A DNA stretch of 64,000 bases from Apoderus coryli (GCA_911728435.2 OU452202.1:8535135-8599134), one strand, 5' to 3'. Shown: positions 33,310-45,289, counted from the first letter of the stretch. Notes: generated from the letters alone by a model not told the origin. Made by a program: numbers and translations.

Positions 33310-33356
33310 TGTTAGCGAGGCATGTTTCGAAGGTTTAAACCTTCATCTTCAGCCAT
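33310..33356 (-). ncRNA. Hammerhead-like motif, CTGAAGA variant (relic)
   Basis: On the minus strand: TGG-CTGAAGA-T-GAAGG(TTTAAA)CCTTC-GAAACATG-CC. The core and a perfect 5-bp stem II are present, with the same extra base after the core. The cleavage position and stem I are not satisfied (the expected TH is CC). About 40 nt on, GTGAAGGAGACATATTTTTATT may be a decayed form of the shared GTGGAG box. Confidence 0.35.
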
Positions 33357-33374
33357 AAACCTAATTATATAATA

Positions 33375-33620
33375 AAAAGTCTCATTAAATATTCGGTAAG
33401 AGTTAACTATTAGTTAAGCCTCACCTAGCATGGATGGCTCACAATAATAAATATACAACAACAGTCATACAGCTGCTTTCGTGTACATTTCTATATTTTT
33501 GAATTTTGACATGTTAGCTGTATGACTGTGGTTGTTGTATTTATTATTGTGAGCCATCCATGCTCGGTGAGCTTTAACTAATCGTTATATCTTACCCAAT
33601 ATTTAATGAGACTTTTAACT
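33375..33620. mobile_element. Palindromic element (arms of about 110 bp)
   Basis: Inverted arms: CATGGATGGCTCACAATAAT (left, near 33430) against ATTATTGTGAGCCATCCATG (right, near 33545). The inversion extends to AAAAGTCTCATTAAATATT against AATATTTAATGAGACTTTT at the edges. The centre (about 33465-33510) is unpaired. It abuts copy 4 of the tRNA-like-tailed repeat. Confidence 0.7.
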
Positions 33621-34195
33621 TTCCCGCACATGGAAAGTATTGTGAACACGCTAACAAAAAATTGAGATAAAAGACGGATATAACCATTTTGAAGTTCCCT
33701 GAGACGATTAGGACCATTTCCAGATGAAAGTCTGTCTGTCTGTGTGTGTATGTGACTGTATGTTCCACGATAGCGGCTAAACGGTTTAACCAATTGCGCT
33801 AAATTTTGGTGTATAGGTTTGGGAATGTCCTAGGATGAACACATTCGTTTTTGGTTGAAATCGCTTCAGCCCTGTGATAGGGGTGGACACAACCGCCAAA
33901 TTTTCATTTGGCATTTTGCATCATTTGAGAGAATTTTCTGCGTTACAATAGTAGGTTACTTTTGATATTTGCCTCCATAATTTTCGAGAAAATTGCGTTT
34001 AAAATTTGACCAGTTAGGTAGTTGGAATCTAAACTCTTAATAGAAAATAATATAATTAATTAATTTAATAAGGATATTTGGGGTTATTGATATAGAGCGT
34101 GCACTTTGCATACGGAAAGTCCTGAGTTCGAATCGCAGCTCTAGCAACTTTTTTTTTATTTCTAATTTTTGAATAAAGGTGAGTTTGTTACGTTA
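33615..34195 (+). repeat. tRNA-like-tailed repeat, copy 4 (body, cassette and tail)
   Basis: One of the two most complete copies. The body runs 33620-34040 in the order 'GGAAAGTATTGTGAAC', 'GACGGATATAACCATTTTGA', a GTCT microsatellite, 'GGCTAAACGGTTTAACCAAT', 'GTCCTAGGATGAACACATT', 'TGTGATAGGGGTGGACACA', 'TTTTCGAGAAAATTGCG'. The tRNA-like cassette is at 34083-34150, with a B-box-like GAGTTCGAATCGC. The tail is TTTTATTTCTAATTTTTGAA, shared with copy 9. No open reading frame of note. Confidence 0.7.
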
Positions 34196-34231
34196 GTTTA
34201 TTGGAAATAATAAAAATAATAGAATTATAAT

Positions 34232-35166
34232 AATGATTATTATTAATAGTTTGTTTCGTTAGGCAGGTCATATATTTTAGATTATATTATATCTTGTCGG
34301 GAAAGTTTTGGGGCGACACAACCGATTGTTTTACATAATTAGGTTTCTGACAAAAATAAAAAAGATTTGTGTAGGAGACGTATTTTTATTTACCTTATTA
34401 TAACAATGCACGTCACTGAGAGTATGGCCAATTTCTTCAAATTAATAAAAAAATTACTTTACCTTTTTATGAAACTTACTTATTTAATTGAAATAACCAA
34501 CGTTTATTATTTATTATGTGGAACTATCTAGCATCTCGGCAATAGGAGGCTCAGTTTGATGGTCCCGGTTTGCTGTTCTTTCGTGACCCTCACATGCAAC
34601 AGTAAAATGCAAAGCCATGTGCTGACCATTCACCCTTTCAATAACATTGCATCTGAAAATGCAACAATGTGAATAAAAGAAAAAATGTTGGGAGATAAGT
34701 GTTTTTCATGATCTGTAATTACGTAGTTACATCAAGGCGATCATTCCCTGCCATCTCCGAGATTGTAATCAGTCTCAGATAAACACAAAACATGACATTA
34801 AATGCTACACGCTGCGTCGTCTCTCTGAAGAGTGCAAGAGTAGAACGAAACATAAATACCGGCTTGAACCGTGTGCGCTTTGAGCTCTTTACTTAATAAA
34901 AACATCTGTGACCATCGGTCAATCTACAGGGTTATGACTCGAATAAGAATTTTTCGAAATGTCGTTTAGAGTTCTACGGCTCAGCAGGAAAGCTGTAAGG
35001 CGATATCCAGTTTTGATTTCTGCTTATGTTTCATCCGACTCTTACAATAGAAATACAAAAAAAAATCGGTTGTGTCGCCCTAAAGCTTTCCCGACAAGAT
35101 ATAATATACCTAATCAAAAATATATGACCTGCGTAATGAAACATAATTTTAATAATAATAATCATT
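34232..35166. mobile_element. 935-bp TIR element with roughly 100-bp inverted termini
   Basis: The left terminus TAATGATTATTATTAATAG ... TTTCGTTAGGCAGGTCATAT ... CTTGTCGGGAAAGTTTTGGG is inverted at the right end (CTTTCCCGACAAGATATAAT ... ATATGACCTGCGTAATGAAA ... AATAATAATAATCATT). The interior is less AT-rich near 34500-34950. The 69-codon frame at 34959-35168 runs into the terminus and has no known domain. Part of its terminus recurs as solo copies at 20485 and 20703. Superfamily not determined. Confidence 0.7.
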
Positions 35167-35167
35167 A

Positions 35168-35345
35168 GAAGCGATTTCAACCAAAAACTAATGGGTTCAC
35201 CCTAGGCGGACTCCCCCAAACTCATACACCAAAATTTAGCTCAATTTTATAATAGAAATAAAACAAAAAATGCCAGAGCGGGGATTCGAACTCAGAACCT
35301 TCCGCATACGAAGCGCACGCTTCGCCAATGACGCCAAAAACCCTT
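35168..35345 (-). repeat. tRNA-like-tailed repeat, copy 5a: body fragment plus tRNA-like cassette
   Basis: The minus strand at 35270-35345 carries a tRNA-like cassette: TTGGCGAAGCGTGCGCTTCG (A-box side), then GAGTTCGAATCCCCGC (B box matching GGTTCRANNCC closely). Next to it (35168-35250) is a body fragment in the same orientation. Together with 36035-36400, the minus-strand order is body, cassette, body, as if two units were joined in tandem. Confidence 0.55.
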
Positions 35346-35368
35346 TATCAAAAAATTACTATACTATA

Positions 35369-36015
35369 GTTTCGTTCGCGGCCACGATTCTGAATTGATT
35401 CTGAACTGAATCGTGACGCAGCGATTTGCAGCACATTTTAATTTTTAATAACATTTTAATAAAGTAATGGAAACAAGAAACGTTGTTTAATTGAAAACTT
35501 ATTTTATTTTTGTTGTTTTCAATTTTTTCAGGACGTCACTGTCACTAAATACTTCATAAGAAATAAAAAGTAAAACCTCAAAATGACAGACACAAAACAT
35601 TTCTGCTTTTATTTATGATATCTGAAAAAATAAAATCCTTCATCCCCTATTCTACTCTTTCTTGGATGTCTTCTTCTTTGTAGTTACTGACCCTGTCTAA
35701 AATCCTTATTATAAAGACAATGCCCTTATATACCTACAAGGATAAAACATATAAACAATAAATAAATATAACCAGTGTATAATTGTTGGCTACCTAGACT
35801 GCGCATGTCATAACCAACAGTTCTTCCTCAGTCCGTAGAACTGAAAAATCGATTCAGAGCCGGTAATGAACTGATTCCTTTTTGACCGCGAACGCCAAAC
35901 TGTTTGATTCTACATTACTAGTAATTCGATAATTTTTTCACCGCGAACGCCGAAATTGAAACTGCGGAAGCGTAGAGAACTAGAACCAATTCAGAATCGT
36001 GGCCGCGAACGAAGC
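35369..36015. mobile_element. 647-bp MITE with 28-bp GC-rich termini, TA-flanked
   Basis: The left end GTTTCGTTCGCGGCCACGAT then TCTGAATTG is repeated inverted at the right end (CAATTCAGAATCGTGGCCGC then GAACGAAGC). TA lies outside both ends (35367-35368 and 36016-36017). The interior has further internal repeats of 'GACCGCGAACGCC'. No transposase. It splits copy 5 of the tRNA-like-tailed repeat. Confidence 0.8.
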
Positions 36016-36034
36016 TAAAATATTATATTCTAAT

Positions 36035-36400
36035 AAGAGTTATAGGTTCCAACTACCTAACTGGTGAAATTTTAGACGCAATTTTCTCGAGAATTATGGG
36101 GGCAAATATCAAAATTAACCTATCGCTGTAAATCAGATAAAATATACCCCTATCACAGGGCTAGAGGCATTTCAACCAAAAACTAATGGGTTCATCTTAG
36201 GACTCCTCCAAACTTAAAATCTGGCTCAATTGGTTGAAGCATTTAGGCGCTATTCTGGAAGAATACATACAGACAGACAGACTTCCATCTGGAAATGGTC
36301 TTAATCGTGTCAAGGGACCTCACAATGGTAATCTCAAATTTCTTTTTTGGGCGTTCACAATACGTTCCCTATGGGGCGGGAAAATTTTGGTTTTAGGGAT
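36035..36400 (-). repeat. tRNA-like-tailed repeat, copy 5b: body
   Basis: Body with GGTTCCAACTACCTAACTGG, 'CTCGAGAATTATGGGGGC', 'ATGGGTTCATCTTAGGACTC', 'CAGACAGACAGACTTCCATC' and 'GGAAATGGTCTTAATCG'. Internal deletion between 'AAAATATACCCC' and 'TATCACAGGG' relative to other copies. Confidence 0.65.
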
Positions 36401-36439
36401 TGTGAGGGATGTTGAATATATTCTGCGATTAAATAAATG

Positions 36440-38130
36440 ATTTGTGCGTTGTTCTTTGTTTCATTTGTCAGGTAGTCGATAATAAAGTATTAGTTTCCAT
36501 ATGTGTGTTGAGTATTAATTGAGTGGATTAGAAGCAACGAATTAGTGTGTAATAATTATAGTATTATGTTTATTAGAAGTTATTTAGTTATTCGGATGTG
36601 TAAAGGTTGCTAAGGGATAATATTGGAGTATATGTGGATTTTGAAATAGAAGAAATGTTATTTATGCAGACACTTTGAGTTCGATTTTCTCAATAACTGC
36701 GAAAGAAAGCTATTGAACCATTGTCAAACCCATAGTAATTTGGTTTGGCACACAAAAGCTTGTGGGCAATAGTGTAAAAGGCCTTTGAAAAATCGAGAGA
36801 TAACAATAACGCACGCCCTTGATCAATTGCAATATACAGATTATCCGTGAGATCCGGAAGGGCAGTTGTGCTGTCATACTTTCTAAACCCTGATTAATAA
36901 AATATTCAATTTCAACTAAGAAAGTTTATTTATTAAATATAAAAATCACCGAACCAACAGAAAACACATCTTGCTCTCACTATATATTCTATACGAGCAA
37001 TCCTTATCAATTTTTATGGTTCCCCATAGAATTTCATTAGTGAGTGCGGCATTGAGGGTGACATAGTCGAATTTCACTAACAGGGCAACTTATTATAAGT
37101 AAAAATATAGCCAATTTTATAGAATTTACTAGTGCTATATTATGCGCCCACAAGCAAGATAAATCATTTCAATTAAATCCTAGTTTAAGCTAGGCTGAAT
37201 AAACTTAATGACAGTAAGATTATTTTTACCGCATTGCCGCCCAAATATCAATAAATCATACATTTTCTATATCAAACAAAAGAAAATAATACAATATTCT
37301 TCAACGAGTGCTATTTTATTAATAACCATATAAAATTCAATGCAACACACAATGATACAATAAGAGAACCAAATCTAACCTCACGCATGGAGATCTTCAT
37401 AGAACCACTATATACAGGGTGGCCCAAGTGTGTGGGCGAAAGATCTATGACCGACAGACAAAATAATCCTTTACAAAACTTTTTGGCACTGAACAGGTGT
37501 ACACCCCAAAAATATTTTCAATTATACAGGTTAGTTCACAAAGGCGCAGCAGACAAAACTTGCTTTTTCGTAATGCGACATTGTGTATATTTTCACATAA
37601 AGAAATTCCGCTCTAAAACACACAAGAAAAATAATATGCTGATACGCCTAGGTCCAGTAGTTTTTGAAATATTTGTAAATACGTGTTCATTTTTAAAATA
37701 AATTTAAGGCGTTCTTGTTACTACACTAACCTAGAACATACCAATTTTTCATGTCAGGTTCATTTGAACTATTCTTCATTTCTCTGTTTTACTGGATTTC
37801 ATTGACCTCGTGAAAGGTTGTCTCAAAAAATACTCAGAACGAATTTTTGGATTCCATGTTGGTAATTTGTAGGCAGGAAATATTAAAGGAAATCCATTGT
37901 GCAAATGTTATTACTTTGGAAGCCGTCGAAACTACAGAAACGTCTAATCATCAGCAAATGATTGCCTATTCAATGGACAAATTTGCGAAAGCTTTTGAGC
38001 TATTTTACCTTATGCGATTATATTACTAAAAGAATTACAAAATATTTTAAATTCTCTTTCTGCGTCTGATAACAATTATTTAATCGTCCAAAATTATTAC
38101 CGGGCGTCCGTAAGACAAATGGTGTCCAAT
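36440..38130. other. No assignable gene
   Basis: Non-coding DNA. A TA-CAGGGTGGCCCAAGTGTGTG string at about 37418 looks like one end of a TA-flanked transposon, but I could not find its partner. The 104-codon frame at 37387-37701 (plus) starts upstream of that end and has no recognisable domain. Confidence 0.35.
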
Positions 38131-38134
38131 ACAT

Positions 38135-38825
38135 TTTCAAAACCTTTGAATATAAAGTGACAGAGGAAGGAGCTTTGCGCTGATTGTGGTAAATACAATG
38201 TACGACGGAATCGGCCATGTGCGACGGCCACATGTGACTCATTATTTTGGTTTTGTGTTGTAATATGTATAAGCAAAGCTGAATGTTTTACGGTTTTTTG
38301 CAGTTTTGAGTCCTTTAGTTAGTGAATATAAGCGAATTTACTACTACTACTACTACTATACTATAAGGGCGGCGAATTGCTTTCAGTACCAACACGAAGA
38401 GAGCTAACTGTGGTTCTGTTTTATATTCAAAGAGTCTGGATTTAATTTAGATTTTCTATAATTTACAACTATTATTTTACCAAACGAATAAATTATATTT
38501 TTAAAAATACGGTAATTGATGAAAATTAAAAATATGTACACAAAATACATTTTATTTAAAGGGGAATAAATAATTTATTGTTTTTCTCAGTTTTGTCTAT
38601 TATTTACCCCTTTCCCTACTCCCATCAAATTGAAAAAAAAATGTATATAAAATAGTGATGAATTCAAGAAATATTTGTTATTGCTTACTAATATTTTATG
38701 GCCGTGCGCCACTGCAAACCGGATATACTAATCCGCCATATGCAACAGCCATTCTGGTCGCACATCTTTTGCTATTATAGTCCTTCCTGACACTTTATAT
38801 TCAAAGGTTGTGACAGTTTAATATT
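38135..38825. mobile_element. Probable TIR element, about 690 bp
   Basis: The left side AACCTTTGAATATAAAGTGA then CAG-AGGAAGGA is inverted at the right (TCCTTCCTGACACTTTATAT then TCAAAGGTT), with two mismatches. No transposase. It contains a short TAC microsatellite (38340-38360). No target duplication could be defined, so the boundaries are approximate. Confidence 0.45.
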
Positions 38826-38829
38826 GAAC

Positions 38830-39740
38830 AAGCCACAGTGCAATGATTTTTTTTTTTTTATTTCAAAGTTTTTTTTTTCCCGCATAAACAATTGGCAATC
38901 TTGATGAAATAGTCAAACATAGGTATCACGAACTGATTTTATTTAATCAGACTCAAATGCTCAATTTCGAAAGGCATTTGAACAATACCAACAGCAAACT
39001 ATTCCAATCAGGAATGTTACTGAGAATAATGACAATGAAGAACACGATAATCAAGAACCTACTAGGGAAAAACAGTAAGTGTCTGCTCGCGATAACAGAA
39101 CTGTTATTGCAAAATAAGTACCGAAGTAACACTAAATTCAGCCAAATTATTTGCTGATTTTAAGGATGACTTTAGTTCAGAAAAATTGTTTTATTATAAA
39201 AATCTTGAAACGCATTGAGACTTTTCTCAGAACCACAATATCAGTCTATCCCAGATTTTGAAAACAAATTCATTGACGTCTTTTGCAGCATGAAGACTAA
39301 GGAGAATGGACTTCAAATAATAGGTAAGTTTTTTCTTGTGCCCACCCTCTTTAAACTTACGAGCCGCCACTGTTAATCTAGAAACTTCAGTAACGCGATA
39401 AGCATAGTGTTGTTTTATCTATGATATAAGGCTTTTTGGGACGAAAGTGTATATGGGCAAGACACAAATGGGAATCGGGAATATCTTGTCTAATCTTATT
39501 ACTTATTGTACTAGTGCTGCCATCTCTCACTGTCAGAACATACTGCGACATTTCACAAAACAGAATACAAATATCGATATTTTATGATATAACAGAGATG
39601 TCAGTAGTGAGCCTGGTAAAATGCTCCATATACGAGGAATATTCGCACTACAATTTACTCGAAAATTAGTCACTAATCTTCTAATTCTGTACTCTTTGTT
39701 TTTACAATTCTAGAAGTTCAATGTGGGACAGTTCGGCAAC
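38830..39740. other. No recognised gene
   Basis: The frame at 39436-39669 (plus, 77 codons) has a hydrophobic run (SCLILLLIVLVLPSL) after a basic start, but no downstream domain or splice context, so I do not call it a gene. Confidence 0.35.
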
Positions 39741-39744
39741 ATAT

Positions 39745-40190
39745 TACATTCCCGCACACGGACAGAATTGTGAACGGGCAAAAAAGAAAATTGAGATAAA
39801 GATAGATATAACCATTTGCAAGTTCCTTGAGACGATTAAGACCATTTCCAGGTGGAAGTATGTCTGTCTGAATGTATTCTTCCACAATAGCGCCTAAACG
39901 CTTGAACCAATTGAGCTAAATTTTGGTGTATGAGTTTGGGGGAGTCCTAGGATCAACCCATTAGTTTTTGGTTGAAATCGCTTTAGCCCTGTGATAGGGG
40001 TGGACAGAACCGCCAAAATTTCAAATAGCAGTAGGGGTCGAGTGATACATCATTTTAAAGCATTTTTTATCTGCTTTACAGCGATAGGTTGCTTTTCATA
40101 ATTGTCTCCATAATTCTAGAGAAAATTGGGTTTAAAATTTCACCAGTTAGGTAGTTGGAACCTTTAATTCTTATTAGAATATATTAAACT
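39745..40190 (+). repeat. tRNA-like-tailed repeat, copy 6 (body only)
   Basis: Same strand sense as copy 4: AGAATTGTGAACGGGC, 'CCATTTGCAAGTTCC', 'GCGCCTAAACGCTTGAACCA', 'GGGGAGTCCTAGGATCAACC', 'TGTGATAGGGGTGGACAGA', 'CACCAGTTAGGTAGTTGGAA'. It ends before the tRNA-like cassette; Tc1 debris follows. Confidence 0.7.
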
Positions 40191-40214
40191 AATTTGAGGC
40201 ATATTCGCACTGCA

Positions 40215-40415
40215 ATTTACCTGAGATCGAAACATTATTGAACCCATTGTTTATCCTCTCCTAAATGAAATTGGAGCCAATTACATTTTCATGGATGACA
40301 ATGCTAGGCCCTATCCCCGAGAAGAGTACAAAATGCACTAAAGATTCAGAATATTCAAAGATTACCGTGGCCAGCAAATTCGCAAGACATGAATCCCATT
40401 GAGCGCATCTGTTTA
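40215..40415 (+). pseudogene. Tc1-type transposase fragment (second and third acidic blocks)
   Basis: The plus strand encodes NIIEPIVYPLLNEIGANYIF then MDDNARP, the second catalytic Asp block of Tc1 transposases. After a frameshift comes WPANSQDMNPIERI, the third acidic block (DMNPIE). Stops and shifts make it non-functional. No ends were identified. Confidence 0.75.
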
Positions 40416-41970
40416 GTTAAGTTTAGCATGTTTGTCCCATAATAAGGGGTTGTTGTTGCCTGGTAACCAGTAGCATTGTAAAACTAGGGAGTGTTTATCA
40501 ACATATCAATAAGTTCCAAATATGCTACCACTCGACTCGTGGTAAGGCTTCAGGAGGCTAAAAATGCCATAGAAGTGCTTGCCCCTGACTGTCTAAAATT
40601 GACTATGCCTTATTTTTAAATGTCTATGCATTTCGTACATTTTTAATTATATTAGCACACATGTAAATTGTTCATTATTTACACATCATACTTCAGTAAA
40701 TTATTTAGGTACATTCGTAACTCACAGACTCACAGTTAAATATTACATTAATCAATAAAAGCGGATCCAAATAAACAACTCGGTAGAACTGACGTATTGT
40801 TTATTTAAACAATTTAGGAAAATATGCCAACTATTTCCATTTCTTTCATTTAAAGAAAACATTTTGCGTTGCATTTGTGTATGAAATGTTTATTCAGATG
40901 AAAACCTGTTTATGTTTTTATTTACATTTGCCAAAACAGTAAAATCGACTCGTGCAGGTCATTAATTTTTAATAATATCATGTATTTAATGAAGCTCGTT
41001 TAAAGACATCCTATGAAACCTGTAAAGTATTTTATTAAAAGAAAAATTAATCGATAAACAAGTTTAGGTTTCCCGGTTTCCGCGAGATGTAATGTAATGT
41101 AAGATTATTATTATGTATTATTACATATAATAAATTCTATATATATTTGGGGCTTAGGAGTGGGAATAGCTATATCTATAAGCACGCAGTTATAATCTGA
41201 GAAAAATAAACTGGGATATGGGCAAAACTTTGACATTCCCTAAGTGAATATTCAAAAACTTTCTAAGAGAAAAGACATAACACACTCCTTGTATTAATTT
41301 TCAAACTTATAACTTTCAATCAGCGAATTAGCATTATATAATATGTCTTGTTCTTCTGCCCATGTGGCACAAAAATTCGGTTTTCTGCAAATACGCTCCG
41401 AGACAAAATTAACATCATAAATCGCTATAATAAATTATTTTAATAATTTTTGATGGATAATAGTTAGTGTCTTCCTTTTTTAAAATAAATATTGCATTGG
41501 TAACTTATGAAATTTCTTAAACTTTTCAATAATTTGTTTAACAGCAGATTGTGATGGTTTTCGTTTCTGAGGAAAGCGATTGGCCAATGTATCACATCAT
41601 GTTCTTGATATTACTTTATCACATTGTCCATAAATAATAAATAAATTTAAATTATCTCCATGTGTATAATTTAAACGCCCCGGCATTGTTTTTAATAACT
41701 TTAAACTGGTAAGTGATAGCATCATAATGACAGTTTTTGCTTTTCATTGCCGTCATAGATACCTTAGATGTATTCAAACATAAAACTTGTAATAACATTA
41801 CCGTATGCAATTTACTCATTTGGCAATATTTCAAAAACTAAACATTTCAAAGATACCTTATACAATTTTACCCTTATTTTTATTGCTTAGTAAGATAAAA
41901 CTGTAAAATATTTGGGTTTCTATTTAATATAATATAATAATTATATCAGCGCCTACACATGGTTAAAGGT
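40416..41970. other. No recognised gene
   Basis: AT-rich DNA without recognised domains. A minus-strand frame at 41652-41834 has no family match. Confidence 0.35.
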
Positions 41971-41974
41971 TCTC

Positions 41975-42150
41975 TTAACTTTACTTATATACCAAAATTT
42001 AGCTCAAATTGGTGAAGCGACACACAGACAGACAGACTTCCATCTGGAAATGGTTTAAGTCATGTCAGGGGAGTTCAAAATGGTTATATCCGTCTTAAGT
42101 CAACTTTTTTCGCGCTTTCACAATATTTTCCCTAGACCGGAAAAGTAAAT
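41975..42150 (-). repeat. tRNA-like-tailed repeat, copy 7 (fragment)
   Basis: Contains 'ATACCAAAATTTAGCTCAAA', 'CAGACAGACAGACTTCCATC', 'GGAAATGGTTTAAGTCATGTC' and 'TTCACAATATTTTCCCTAGA'. Confidence 0.65.
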
Positions 42151-43172
42151 AACTACTACTAACAGAATTAGGTCAGTGAAGATGAATTGAAGTGAGCAAA
42201 AACAACTGAAACTGAAGATGTACATAAAAAAATCAACTACATAGTATTGTTTTTAATTAGTTCTTTAATTTAGAATTTTTAACGAGTCGTCTCTGAACAA
42301 TTTGATTATATGAATATTACGACGCCTGGAAGTCTAGAATATCGCATTTACATTAGTTCCACCAATATTAGAATAATAAAATAATAAAAATTATAATATT
42401 CAATTCTATTTTCCAAGGGCGACACGTGGTATTATAGACCCACAGCGCCACATATAATGCGCCTTACACCCATGCCCGTTGTGTTTGTGTTTAAAAAATA
42501 TGGCCACATTATTCAGTATAATACTGATTATGTGTCGATCCGAAAGCGCGCATTCACAGCATAATAGCTGACAAAAGTTTATTTTTATTAAACACATTAT
42601 AGAAAATAACGTTTATAGGAACAAATTTCAAATAAGATATTACTTATTGTAGTGAAAAAATCAGGTAGAATTTGAACTGTTTTGTTAATAATTTTAATAT
42701 TTTGTGAACAAAGAAGGAATCGAAGGTAAGTGAAAGCTGCAAGCCTACTGTGTTATATCTAAATTGACATTACTGTTGTTAGTGTAAACGCTCATAGGTA
42801 GTAAAGATATAGGTTAGAAGGTTAGACTTTGTACAGAATGATTCCAAACAAAATATTATTAACATATTAAAAAAAGCAGGTAATAGTTATCTATATTTTA
42901 GTCGTACGATAATATAAAAATGTACATTTAAACAAAGAGTATGTGAATGCCATGGACAAGCAACCCACTGGTTATTTTATTATTTTATGTTGTTGATAAC
43001 ATTGGCATTTTGAATATTTGCGGTACGATACTTATATGAAATTATTCGAGTAGAAAAGACACATGACTCATCGCAACCTACTGTATGAACAATAATAAAT
43101 GCCTACATAAAATCATTACTCTTCAACTTTTTTACATACACAAGTACTTATCGATAGTCTGAAATAAAATCC
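42151..43172. other. No recognised gene
   Basis: AT-rich DNA. The stretch 42405-42560 is less AT-rich and gives a 63-codon minus-strand frame, without a domain I recognise. Confidence 0.35.
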
Positions 43173-43174
43173 TA

Positions 43175-45284
43175 CACCGGGTGATTCATAATGGTTGCAA
43201 CACACGAAAACTGGAGATTCCTGAAAGTGATTTAAGAATTTCTTGCCATTGAACCCATGGCCGCAAATTCTTCATTATCGAGATACAGGGTGTCCAAATT
43301 TAGTGGTCAAATTAACTTTTTTGTGAATTTCTCAAAAACCAGCAAACCGATTTTGACAAAATTTTACATGCATTTGGGACCACATTATTTTAGCTTTCAT
43401 TAACTGTTCATTCGCATAGATATAGGGGGCATTTGGCAAGCTTCATTATTTTAAATTATTAATTTTTTAAAAAGAGCAACTTATAAGCTACAAAAAAGTT
43501 AAGTAGGTCGATGTTGTGATTTCTACCATTTTTATGGAAACCCATAAATTACAAGTTAATAGTAGATTTAAATCAAAATAACGTTTACCAGAAAACCTAA
43601 TGAAAAATCAAAGTTGCCACGGAAAACGAATGTCGCACCAATAAAAAAAAACCTTGACAGCAACAAAACAAAATTAGTTTAAATTGTTTTATTATTTCGT
43701 AGTTGTTTTTAATATTGCGAATGTTTTTTTTTGTTCTAAATTAAAATGATTTTTCAATTGAAGAATATACAGATATGGTGTTTTGTTATGGTTTGTGCAA
43801 TGCAAATGCAAGAGTAGCGGCCCGAGAATACCAAATTAGGCATCCTAAGAGACATCATCCATATCACAAAACATTTACGGCTACATTTCACAGGCTTAGA
43901 ACAGCAGAGCATTTTACCTAGTGTTAACGAACAACCGCATCATCTAAATATTCAAACTGAAGAAAACATAGTGGATTTAGTTTTAAACGATCCGAAAATA
44001 AGCACTAGAAGAATATCAACTCAATTGGCATTACCACAACAACTGTTTGGAGAGTATTAAATCGAGAAATGCTGTATCCCTATTATTTTCAAGATGTCCA
44101 GGCCCTACATCCTGGAGACCATGCAAGGCGCCTGCTATTTTGTAATTGGTTTCTTGGTAATACAGACCATAATGAACATTTATGGTCTTTAAACAACCCT
44201 CGTGCTATTGGGTCGCGAAATTTTCAAGATCGTTTTAGTATCAAAGTCTAGGTTCGCATTTTTATCAATCAATTATTGCCATTTTTCGTAATTAATGGGC
44301 ATTTAAACTCAAATCAATACAGTCATTTTCTACAAAACCGCCTACTCGAATTTATTGAGGTACCTCTAAATATTGTTCAAAACATGTGGTATCAACATGA
44401 CGGAGTCCCTGCGCATCGTGGTAGACAAGTAACAGATCAACTGTTTGGAAACAATTGGATTGGTTTGGGAGATCAAGTGGCCTCCAAGATCACCGGATCT
44501 GAATCCGCTCGACTTCTCTTTATGGGGGTACATACATGAAACAATTGGTTTACAGTTTACCAACTATAAATGAAAACCAACTACTGGAGAGAGTTCATGA
44601 AGCTGCTAGGGAAATAAGAAACAATCATGATATCCTTATTAGAGCTACAAATTCATCAGTTGAAAGATGTAGAATGTGCGTTACTGTCAATGGAGGGCAA
44701 TTTGAACCGTTGGTTGTTATGAATTTTCTTATTTTAATTTCGAGTTTAGTTTTTTTATTGTTAAATTCTTAATTGTACTGATAGGCCTTAAAATTTGTTG
44801 TTAAGTAATTTGATATTATTAAATCGTTTTCCACGGGAACTTTGATTTTTCATTTTGTTTTCTGCGGGTAACGTTATTTTGATTTAAATCTACCATTAAC
44901 TTGCAATTTATCGGTTTCGATAAAAATGGTAGAAACCACAACATCGACGTAGTTAACTTTTTTGTAGCTGATGAGTTGCTCTTTTTAAAAAAGTAATAAT
45001 TTAAAATAATGAAGCTTGCTGTCTTTAATTAATTTATGTGTATACTTTACCCAATTGCTCCCTATATCTATGCCAATGAACAGTTAATGAAAGTCAAAAT
45101 AATGCAAATTATTTTAGGTTATCGGTCCCCAAATGCATGTAAAATTTTCTCAAAATTGGACACCTTGTATCTCGATAACGAAGAACTAACGAATTTGCGG
45201 ACAGGGGTTCAATTGCAAAAAATGCTTGTATTGTTTACAGGAATCTCCAGTTTTCGTTTGTTGCAACCATAATGAATCACCCTG
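43175..45284 (+). mobile_element. 2.1-kb DNA transposon with about 450-bp inverted repeats, TA-flanked
   Basis: The left end TA|CACCGGGTGATTCATAATGG is mirrored at the right end CATAATGAATCACCCTG|TA. Inversion continues inward: AAACTGGAGATTCCTG against CAGGAATCTCCAGTTT; CGAGATACAGGGTGTCCAA against TTGGACACCTTGTATCTCG; AAATCAAAGTTGCCACGG against CCACGGGAACTTTGATTT. Between the arms is a broken transposase gene. It is the same structural class as 22599-24636 but a different family. Confidence 0.88.
43747..44772 (+). pseudogene. DUF4817-type DDE transposase, frameshifted
   Basis: The N-terminal piece encodes SIEEYTDMVFCYGLCNANAR, then VAAREYQIRHPKRHHPYHKT, the DUF4817 helix-turn-helix signature, ending at a TAG near 43920. 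A middle part is decayed. From 44276 a second piece gives INGHLNSNQYSHFLQNRLLE, IVQNMWYQHDGVPAHRG (second acidic block) and a shifted remnant of the RSPDLNPLDF block. A third frame from 44536 gives the C-terminal RCRMCVTVNGGQFEPLV, where the family usually reads CI..NGGHFEHLL. At least three frame breaks make it inactive. Confidence 0.82.
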
Positions 45285-45289
45285 TATAT

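Noticed and set aside
34083..34150. Possible genuine tRNA gene
   Set aside because: B-box-like sequence is present but acceptor, D and anticodon stems do not form; it belongs to the repeat family.
37387..37701. 104-codon plus-strand frame starting before a CAGGGTG transposon end
   Set aside because: Crosses the likely transposon boundary at 37418 and has no recognisable domain or repeat in protein space.
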